From NCBI RefSeq assembly GCF_000526515.1, contig NZ_JAGF01000001.1, forward strand, positions 1,798,001-1,862,000: a DNA stretch of 64,000 nucleotides, in the 5' to 3' direction. Below, one piece after another: positions 7,754-13,875 of this stretch. The DNA is from Cellulomonas sp. KRMCY2 (GTDB taxonomy: Bacteria; Actinomycetota; Actinomycetes; Actinomycetales; Cellulomonadaceae). Position 1 is the first letter of the stretch; each line of letters opens with the position of its first letter. The translations under genes were made by a program, and so were the position numbers. A model generated the notes under the pieces. It was not told where the DNA came from. It saw only the letters and a list, made by a program, of their open reading frames with translations, and searched no databases.

Positions 7754-8224
7754 ATGGTCGGCGGTTTCGGGGTCCCGCCTCACCCGGGCTCGTCTGGCGA
7801 GGCCGTCTCCCGCAGGATGAGCGCATTGCGCCGCCGCGACAACGAAGGCGAACTCGCGGTCAGACGACTGCTGTACGCGGCCGGCTACCGCTACCGGGTC
7901 GCGTACCCGGTGCCTGGGCATGCTCGCCGGACGATCGACATTGCCCTCACACGGCGCAAGGTTGCGGTATTCATCGACGGCTGCTTCTGGCACGGATGCC
8001 CACGGCACGGCACCCGTCCTCGATCGAACGCCGAGTGGTGGTCGGTGAAGCTCGCCGCCAACCAAGCCCGCGACCAGGACACGACAAGTCAGCTGCTTGA
8101 TGCCGGGTGGAGCGTCGTGCGGGCCTGGGAGCACGAGGACCCCGCAGTCGTGGTTCGGAGGGTCTTGGAGGCACTGCAGTGCGAGGGCCCCGCCAACTCG
8201 TCGACGGGGCCCTCCGAGAACTGA
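7754..8224 (+). CDS. vsr: Very short patch repair (Vsr-type) endonuclease
   Basis: 156 residues. The Vsr signature is clear: L-R-R-R-D-N-E-G-E-L-A-V-R-R, Y-R-Y-R-V-A-Y, R-R-T-I-D-I-A-L with the catalytic Asp, V-F-I-D-G-C-F-W-H-G-C (zinc-binding Cys/His), K-L-A-A-N-Q-A-R-D, and A-G-W-S-V-V-R-A-W-E. The enzyme nicks beside T:G mismatches formed when 5-methylcytosine deaminates, so it normally travels with a cytosine-5 methylase, which lies divergently 270 bp away. ATG 7754 has GGGAGGAGG upstream; the conserved core begins near residue 22. Confidence 0.92.
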   Translation: MVGGFGVPPHPGSSGEAVSRRMSALRRRDNEGELAVRRLLYAAGYRYRVAYPVPGHARRTIDIALTRRKVAVFIDGCFWHGCPRHGTRPRSNAEWWSVKLAANQARDQDTTSQLLDAGWSVVRAWEHEDPAVVVRRVLEALQCEGPANSSTGPSEN

Positions 8225-8226
8225 GG

Positions 8227-8337
8227 TCAGCCCTTCCCGAGGGTCGAGCCGGCCTTCGACTTGGCGGGCTTGCTCGATCCGCTTGACGCCAGTGTGCTGC
8301 CCGCCTTCGACAGCGCGCCCTTCGACGGCTTCGCCAT
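8227..8337 (-). CDS. Small Lys/Ser/Gly-rich basic protein (36 aa)
   Basis: The reverse strand encodes M-A-K-P-S-K-G-A-L-S-K-A-G-S-T-L and ends K-S-K-A-G-S-T-L-G-K-G, with an internal repeat of K-A-G-S-T-L. GGGAGGTG sits 6 bases before the ATG, an excellent ribosome binding site. It converges with vsr, two bases apart. Too short for any domain assignment; highly basic, so nucleic-acid binding is conceivable. I consider it a real gene because of the strong translation signal and the internal repeat. Confidence 0.65.
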   Translation of the reverse strand: MAKPSKGALSKAGSTLASSGSSKPAKSKAGSTLGKG

Positions 8338-8339
8338 GT

Positions 8340-8737
8340 TTCACACCTCCCTTCACGGAGCCGACGGTACGGACAACCTCCGACATTCAAGATCAGCACC
8401 GACTCGTCTTGCGCGGGACGTCACCTTTAGGGGTGCGCGCGGCCGGACGCGTAGGCGCCTGGAAGGGGCCGCACAGCACAAGACCGCTACCAGAACCGCT
8501 ACCGCGCGGGCATCAGGTTCATCGCCTCGTGACCCCGATGACGTACTCGGTGCGTCCGGCGCCGAGCATGGAACAGGGAGCGTGACTCCGGCGATGGTCT
8601 GTCGTCGCCGCGGTGTCCGCGGGCTTCTGTTCGAGCAGTGTCTCGCGGGAGACGACCTCCGGCGCGCCCGCAGAAGAGGAACGTGGCCCACTGCGGACCG
8701 TCCCCGGCCCGCAGAGCTCGGTTAACTCACAGGACGT
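8340..8737. other. Non-coding stretch with an ACCGCTACC pair
   Basis: No supported gene. It holds the ACCGCTACC repeat pair at 8483-8491 and 8495-8503 (12-bp spacing), a one-base variant of the CTGCTACC pairs at the island ends. This may be an old junction between formerly separate elements. Otherwise nothing recognisable. Confidence 0.45.
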
Positions 8738-9880
8738 TCACGTGGGAATGAGCGCTGTAGCTAGTTCGATCCGTGGTCGTAGCTTGCCGAACTTGCGCCA
8801 ATCGCCGGTGTCATGTCCGTATCGTCCAGCGACTATTCCGGGGTGGACTCCAGCCCGCTCCGCGAGGGCGACGAGCTCGTCGGTGTCCTGGAGCGATCGG
8901 ACCAGCTGGCGTTCCCAGGGTCCCAGGAAGGCGTTCTGCGCGAAGTCGTCGGCCGCCGCCTCCAGTGCGTCGCGGTCGTCGTTCACGACAGTGTCACTCC
9001 CGTCCACCTCCAGATACGTTGCACGCTTCGGATGGAGGATGACGTGGGCGACTTCGTGCAGCAGCGTGAACCAGAGGATGTCCAGGTACTTCTGCCTACC
9101 GCTGAGCGCGATTATCGGGTGACCGGTGTGGGTCCATCGGGAGACGCCGCAGATGCGGGTGTTGTCCACCTCGGGGATGAAGACGAGGAGAACTCCGGAC
9201 GTGAGCAGCAGCGACACCGCCTGTGGAAACGCCTGGGCGACTGGCAGTCGCGACAAGCCCGGGATCAGCCGAGCCACCTCGCGGAGCCGCTGTGCGTCGT
9301 ACTCGGCGGCATCCGGAGCGAGTTCCTCGGCTGCTTGCTCGGCCAGGCGGAGCCAGAGCGCGGTCGCATAGGGGTCGATGGCGAACTTCTGGCTGCGACG
9401 GTAGCTCGCCTGGGGTGTCAACCAGACCCGCTGGAAGGCTTCGACGTCAGCAACGCGGAAGAAGCGCAAGAGCTGCTCGACGCGCGTGGCGACCGGCGCG
9501 GTGCCGTCGAGCACGTTGCGAGACTCGAGCACATTGCCTGGGAACCGGTTGAGCCACCCAGCCAGGTCGGCGAATGACTCCTGCGATGATCGGCGAAGGC
9601 GCGCCGCCTGCCAGGTGGCATCCATCCGCAGCCACAGGTCCGCGGACACGTCGAGAACCATCTCGAGGGAGACGGCGACGTCCGGGGATAGCGGGACGTG
9701 GCCGTGCAGCACCTGGTTCAGGTGCTTGGCGCTGATGTTGGTTCGTGCAGCGACATCCGTCTGCGTGAACCCCGCAGCGCTCAGTTCACGCTGTATCAGC
9801 CGCCCTGGCGGAACCGCCCAGTCAGGCGCGAACTCACTGGTGAGGTAGCGCTGGTCGCCCTGCTCCCGCTGCCCCGACAT
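8738..9880 (-). CDS. XRE-family regulator fused to ImmA/IrrE metalloprotease
   Basis: 380 residues. Residues about 25-85 are an XRE helix-turn-helix with the HigA-like pattern (RELSAAGFTQTDVAARTNIS, then K-H-L-N-Q-V-L-H-G). The C-terminal third has the zinc-peptidase motif L-L-H-E-V-A-H-V-I-L-H (HExxH) followed by E-A-A-A-D-D-F-A typical of ImmA/IrrE. Such fusions repress their operon and can inactivate themselves on a signal. The start overlaps the stop of the HigB-like gene (TGATG), so this is the downstream antitoxin/regulator. It probably binds TACC-N5-GGTA sites at 10249-10307. Confidence 0.88.
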   Translation of the reverse strand: MSGQREQGDQRYLTSEFAPDWAVPPGRLIQRELSAAGFTQTDVAARTNISAKHLNQVLHGHVPLSPDVAVSLEMVLDVSADLWLRMDATWQAARLRRSSQESFADLAGWLNRFPGNVLESRNVLDGTAPVATRVEQLLRFFRVADVEAFQRVWLTPQASYRRSQKFAIDPYATALWLRLAEQAAEELAPDAAEYDAQRLREVARLIPGLSRLPVAQAFPQAVSLLLTSGVLLVFIPEVDNTRICGVSRWTHTGHPIIALSGRQKYLDILWFTLLHEVAHVILHPKRATYLEVDGSDTVVNDDRDALEAAADDFAQNAFLGPWERQLVRSLQDTDELVALAERAGVHPGIVAGRYGHDTGDWRKFGKLRPRIELATALIPT

Positions 9881-10275
9881 CAGCCAGCCGCTCGAAGGAG
9901 GCCGACGCCGTTGGCCTGCAGGTCATTGATGAGTAGGGCAGTAGCGGAGCCGAGCTCCTTGCGCAGGTTCGCCGGCGCCACCATGGGCAGCCTCTGACCC
10001 GTCTTGCTCAGTACTGCGGCGTGCATCGAAACCTCCTCCAGTTGTACTACGGCCGCGGCACGTCCACCGTCATCCAAGATCCCGATCCGGATGCAGCGCA
10101 GCTGCATCAGCGAACCGAGGGTCTCCGCATGCGCCACCGCGCCAAGCAGGTCCTCGGCTGCGCCTGCGCTCGCCGGCCACCGGGTTGCCAGGGCCACTTG
10201 CGACCGGCAGATGTCCCGCAGCTCAGGCGACCACCACGCGAGAAGCACCTTTACCTCCCAGGTAAAGCAGTTCAT
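9880..10275 (-). CDS. HigB/RelE-like putative toxin
   Basis: 131 residues. The first 55 residues (V-K-V-L-L-A-W-W-S-P-E-L-R-D-I-C then A-E-T-L-G-S-L-M-Q-L) follow the layout of HigB-like proteins encoded before XRE-ImmA/IrrE genes in Actinobacteria. Catalytic residues of RelE toxins are not obvious, so toxicity is uncertain. ATG 10275 is used; an internal GTG would shorten it by 8 residues. The 19-bp operator palindrome lies inside the first codons. Co-translated with the XRE-ImmA gene and divergent from the ubiquitin-like operon. Confidence 0.65.
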   Translation of the reverse strand: MNCFTWEVKVLLAWWSPELRDICRSQVALATRWPASAGAAEDLLGAVAHAETLGSLMQLRCIRIGILDDGGRAAAVVQLEEVSMHAAVLSKTGQRLPMVAPANLRKELGSATALLINDLQANGVGLLRAAG

Positions 10276-10307
10276 GGGGTACGATCGGTGCTACCAGATA
10301 GGTAAAG
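10249..10307. promoter_or_regulatory. Twin operator (TACC-N5-GGTA) between HigB and Ubl operons
   Basis: Site 1, 10249-10267: perfect inverted repeat CTTTACCT-CCC-AGGTAAAG. Site 2, 10291-10307: CTACC-N5-GGTAAAG, an imperfect copy with the same TACC-N5-GGTA core. Their centres are 40 bp apart, about four helical turns. Site 1 covers the HigB start and site 2 lies about 50 bp before the Ubl start, so one regulator could control both directions. Confidence 0.75.
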
Positions 10308-10355
10308 CCTAACTCGGAACTGAGCGGGCTACCGATCGCGACACGAGGAGCACTC

Positions 10356-10799
10356 ATGAAGATCTTCCTGCAGGACTCGGATACCAGCGCCGTCGTCGAG
10401 ATCGACGAGAGCGCCGTGCTCGCCGACAGCATCGCCCTCGCCGAAGACGAGGAGTTGTGGGAGGAGGACGCCGATGAGACCCTCGCCCGCGGCGCGACGG
10501 CGGCTCAGCTTGCGCGACGTGGTCTGCACCGTGGCCGTCACCGCGTGGACGTGCGGGTGCACTACAACGGGGACGAGAGGGAGCGGCGCTTCGCGCCCGG
10601 GACGACCATCGAGCGTGTCCACCGCTGGGTCGTCGGCCACGACGGGTTCAACCTGAACCCGGCCGATGCTGGTGATCTCGTCCTCCGCGAGACCGGGAGC
10701 ACCGACGAGCTCGACGTGGGTGCTCACGTCGGTCGGCTCGCCGGGCGGGACCACAAGCTCGACCTCGACCTAGTCGTCGCCGACCGCTTCGCGGGCTGA
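10356..10799 (+). CDS. Ubiquitin-like modifier protein
   Basis: 147 residues. An acidic N-terminal 55-residue tail is followed by a ubiquitin-like beta-grasp domain at about 66-147: VDVRVHYNGDERERRF, then A-P-G-T-T-I-E-R-V-H-R-W-V-V as the helix, and a C-terminus ending in D-R-F-A-G. The terminal Gly is what an E1-like enzyme would adenylate. First gene of a four-gene operon with E2-like, JAB and E1-like proteins, which is the strongest evidence. GAGGAG precedes ATG 10356. Known relatives modify phage or host proteins in antiviral defence. Confidence 0.82.
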   Translation: MKIFLQDSDTSAVVEIDESAVLADSIALAEDEELWEEDADETLARGATAAQLARRGLHRGRHRVDVRVHYNGDERERRFAPGTTIERVHRWVVGHDGFNLNPADAGDLVLRETGSTDELDVGAHVGRLAGRDHKLDLDLVVADRFAG

Positions 10800-10852
10800 G
10801 AGTGCAGAACCGCAAGGGCACGGCTGCGGTCTAGACATGAAGGAGGAGGACT

Positions 10853-11323
10853 GTGGCGCCTGACGAAGCCGCCCTCGCATCCGATCTAACCTCGGAGCGG
10901 TTCGAGATCGGCGTTGACCGCGGCTGGTGGACGCTGCATGACCGGTCGGGCACCACCGCGACGTTCCGCGTGGTCGCGGGAACCGGTCGGAGCGTCGACA
11001 TGATCCTGGACTGTGCCGGCTACCCCGGCTGCGCGCCGGCAGGCGCCCTGTGGTCGATCTCAGAGGGCTCCGCGCTGCCGACTAACCTCTGGCCACAAGG
11101 CGGCCGGGCGAGCGAGGTCTTCAGCCTGGCTTGGTCGGTCGGGAACGGGGGATCTCCGTACATTCCCTACGACCGCAGAGCGCTCGTTGGCCATGACCCC
11201 TGGCGCACGGACCATCCGCGACACCTGTGGGGCCCGGACAAGTCCATCGTGGACTACCTGCAGCTCATCCGTGACGTCCTGCGGACGGCGACTCAGCCGA
11301 CGATGGTCGAGGTCGCGGCATGA
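10853..11323 (+). CDS. E2-like protein of Ubl conjugation operon
   Basis: 156 residues from GTG 10853 with AGGAGGAGG upstream. The segment at 52-64 (L-D-C-A-G-Y-P-G-C-A-P-A-G) resembles the YPxxPP loop of E2 enzymes, followed by L-P-T-N-L-W-P and a C-terminal W-R-T-D-H-P-R-H-L-W-G-P and D-Y-L-Q-L-I-R-D-V-L helix. Only two cysteines exist (54 and 60), both in that loop; no Cys follows where E2 enzymes carry the catalytic one. So it may be a non-canonical E2 or an adaptor. Position between Ubl and JAB supports the role. Confidence 0.68.
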   Translation: MAPDEAALASDLTSERFEIGVDRGWWTLHDRSGTTATFRVVAGTGRSVDMILDCAGYPGCAPAGALWSISEGSALPTNLWPQGGRASEVFSLAWSVGNGGSPYIPYDRRALVGHDPWRTDHPRHLWGPDKSIVDYLQLIRDVLRTATQPTMVEVAA

Positions 11324-11868
11324 GCACAACGCGAGCGCTCCCCGCTCCCAGGCTGCGCATCTCGCGGCGGCTGTGGCGGGGCCTGACCCGGGAGCTCCAT
11401 ACGCGAGGAAACGCCGTACGCGAGTCCGGGGCTTTCCTGCTCGCCTCCAGGCTTGCGCCGGAGCGGATCTCTGCGTTCGTGATGTACGACGACCTCGACG
11501 CAACTTGCCTGACCGGTGGCATCTCCTTCTCCGGGGCTGGCTATACGGAGTTGTGGCGGCGTTGCCGGGAACACAACTTCAAGGTGGTCGCGGACGTCCA
11601 CACCCACCCGTCCTCCTGGGTCCACCAGAGCGACATCGACCGCAGGCACCCGATGATCCCGGAGGCCGGGCACGTGGCTGTCGTCGTGCCCCAGTACGCG
11701 TACCGCGCTCGTCTCGACGATTGCGGTGTTTACGTCTACCAGGGCGGCGGCAGCTGGATGGGTGCCGATCGATCCGCCGAGCTGCGAGCGCTGCGACTCA
11801 CGTCGATGCCGGCCTGGCCGCGTCTGGCCCATCTGTTCCGCCGACCGATCGCGAGGGTGGACCCGTGA
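11320..11868 (+). CDS. JAB/JAMM-type isopeptidase of Ubl operon
   Basis: 182 residues. The JAMM zinc site is complete: Glu35 (R-E-S-G-A-F-L-L), H94-T-H96-P-S, then S104-x-x-D107. These enzymes process the C-terminus of ubiquitin-like precursors or remove them from targets. The start overlaps the E2-like stop by ATGA, and its stop overlaps the E1-like start by GTGA, so all three are tightly coupled. The length matches a single-domain prokaryotic JAB protein. Confidence 0.9.
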   Translation: MSTTRALPAPRLRISRRLWRGLTRELHTRGNAVRESGAFLLASRLAPERISAFVMYDDLDATCLTGGISFSGAGYTELWRRCREHNFKVVADVHTHPSSWVHQSDIDRRHPMIPEAGHVAVVVPQYAYRARLDDCGVYVYQGGGSWMGADRSAELRALRLTSMPAWPRLAHLFRRPIARVDP

Positions 11869-13241
11869 CTGTGCACAGCGCGGAGAACTTCGATCGCACC
11901 GCCAAGATCTTCGTCGACTGCGGCGTTGCGAGGACCCTCGACGAGGCGATCGAGATGCGCGAGAACCTGGTCGCCCAGGTGGTCCTCGGCGAGGACGCAA
12001 CACGCCACTCGCACCAGGTGGCAGCGCTCATCGCCGTCATGACGGGCGTCCGGGCGTTCGGGACGGTGCGCGTCTGCGCCCCACGTGAGGTTGCCGCCAC
12101 CGCGTGCCGCGTGGCTTGGCACGCCGACAAGTCGCTCGGAGCAGCCCTAGCTGCCGAGGGAGCCGAACTCGTCAACCTCGAGGACCTCACAGACGCGCCG
12201 ACCATTGCAATCGGGGCTGCCGATCCTCGGCTCGCCGAGCCGGTGTTCCAGATCACCTGGGAAGGGTGGACCGCCATGGTCGCGACGGACGGCGCCAGGC
12301 TTGCCGAGTCGGACCAGATGCCGCTCGCGCCGGCTGCAGCGGCGGCCCTCGGTGTCGGCCAACTGTTCGCCCTGGCATCCGGTCGGGACGACGTGGGGCT
12401 TGAGAACATCTCCCTGTCCCTGTGGGCACCCGGCTGCACGTCCGAGGACTGCGAGACCGGACCGGACCTCGCTTACCTGCCCAAGGGTGTGTGGATCGTC
12501 GGCCTGGGACATCTCGGCCAGGCCTATAGCTGGTGCTGGGGTCTGCTGCCGTTCGTCGACCGGTCGGCCGTCACCGTGGTCCTGCAGGACGACGAGTCTG
12601 TGTCGGCGGCGAACGTCAGCACCGGCCTCCTTGTCGCTGAAGACAATGTCGGCACCCTCAAGACGCGACTGGTGGGTGATGCCCTGGACCACCTCGGCTT
12701 CAGCGTTCGGCTCGTCGAGCGGCGCTTGATCGAGGGGCAAGTCCGTCAGTCCCACGAGCCCGGACTCGCGCTGATCGGCGTCGACAACGTTATCGCGCGA
12801 CGCGCGATCACCGCGGCCAGATGGACCATGGCCGTCGACGCAGGGCTGGGGCGAACTGACCGATCGTTCTCGGAGATCGCCGTGAAGACCTTCCCCGCCG
12901 CGGGTGACTCGACTCGCATCCGAGCGTGGTCGGCGGAGCCGGCAGAAGCTGGCGAGGTGCTTGCGAACCGCGTCGACGCCTACCGGGACGCCGAACTCCG
13001 GGGCGCGGACCGGTGCGGGGTCGTGCAGCTCGCAGGCCGAGCTGCCGCTGCTTCGTTCGTAGGCGTGGTCGCTGCGTGCCTCGCCCTCGCCCAGCCTCTC
13101 AGAGCGCTGAATGGCGGGATCGTGGACGCGCACCTTCATCTGAATGCTCGACGACCGCACCCGGCCCACCAGGTTCCTGGCTCCGCCGAGCCCACCCGAC
13201 TGGAGTTCCTGCTGGCGGAACCCAGACCGCCTGGCGGCTGA
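11865..13241 (+). CDS. E1-like (ThiF-fold) activating enzyme
   Basis: 458 residues from GTG 11865. An uncharacterised N-terminal region of about 200 residues precedes the Rossmann ATP-binding loop G-V-W-I-V-G-L-G-H-L-G-Q-A near residue 210, followed by L-Q-D-D-E-S-V-S-A-A-N-V-S-T-G-L and L-I-G-V-D-N. A-D-R-C-G-V-V-Q-L near residue 384 is the candidate catalytic Cys. It should adenylate the C-terminal Gly of the modifier and pass it on as a thioester. Last gene of the operon. Confidence 0.83.
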   Translation: MTVHSAENFDRTAKIFVDCGVARTLDEAIEMRENLVAQVVLGEDATRHSHQVAALIAVMTGVRAFGTVRVCAPREVAATACRVAWHADKSLGAALAAEGAELVNLEDLTDAPTIAIGAADPRLAEPVFQITWEGWTAMVATDGARLAESDQMPLAPAAAAALGVGQLFALASGRDDVGLENISLSLWAPGCTSEDCETGPDLAYLPKGVWIVGLGHLGQAYSWCWGLLPFVDRSAVTVVLQDDESVSAANVSTGLLVAEDNVGTLKTRLVGDALDHLGFSVRLVERRLIEGQVRQSHEPGLALIGVDNVIARRAITAARWTMAVDAGLGRTDRSFSEIAVKTFPAAGDSTRIRAWSAEPAEAGEVLANRVDAYRDAELRGADRCGVVQLAGRAAAASFVGVVAACLALAQPLRALNGGIVDAHLHLNARRPHPAHQVPGSAEPTRLEFLLAEPRPPGG

Positions 13242-13875
13242 GGCGCCCCGTCGGTCCGCTCCATATTGGTTAGTCAATCCGAAGGGCTGCGAGATCGGCC
13301 GGATGGAGGCGACGGCTGGAGCAGCGTCTCGTCGCGGCCATGTGGTCGTGCGAGGCAGGAAGGCGCGGGACTCTTCTTGCACCACGTGCTGGACGGAGGA
13401 CTTCGCCCGCACCGCGGCCTTCTTTCGGGCTGCGTCAGCCGGCCGAACCGCGCGAGCCCGACCGCCCCGAGGCGGTCCACCTCGGCCTCGAACGCGGCCA
13501 CGGGCGACGACGACACCCGTCGACGCCTGCGTGACCGTCGCCAGCCCCGCGTCCATGCCTGACGCACCCACGGCCGTCCCGACTGCCCAACATCGCCACC
13601 CCGCTGACCTGCGCACCTACCGCGTCAGGCCAACCCACGGCACCCAGTTCTGCTCCAACCGTGCGTCTTCTCCCCCGGACCGCACTCAGGCCCAGTGAAG
13701 GGGGAGTGCGCTGCCAGACGAGGTAGAAACGGCGGACCCCCTCATGTTGGTCGTCCTGGCGCACCCCTTTCTGTATGGGCATGTGCGCAGAGCCAGGGCT
13801 CTCTAGTGCAGGAGTGGTCGCGGGCCGGCGCCGGCCAGCAGGTCCGGCAGGTCCCGGAGGGGAGGTGTCTCGCTC
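13242..13875. other. Intergenic region before relaxase, candidate oriT
   Basis: A 634-bp region with no convincing gene. A hairpin AGAGCC-A-GGCTCT-type dyad lies at 13789-13802, and a short C/G-run-rich segment with GGCGGACCCCCTC sits at 13731-13743. MobF relaxases nick an origin that usually lies directly upstream of their gene, so oriT is most likely here. No nic site can be assigned by eye. Confidence 0.35.

Noticed and set aside
13144-13698. Possible gene between the E1-like gene and relaxase
   Set aside because: Overlaps the E1-like gene end, low-complexity Arg/Pro/Thr composition and no start signal; more likely non-coding.
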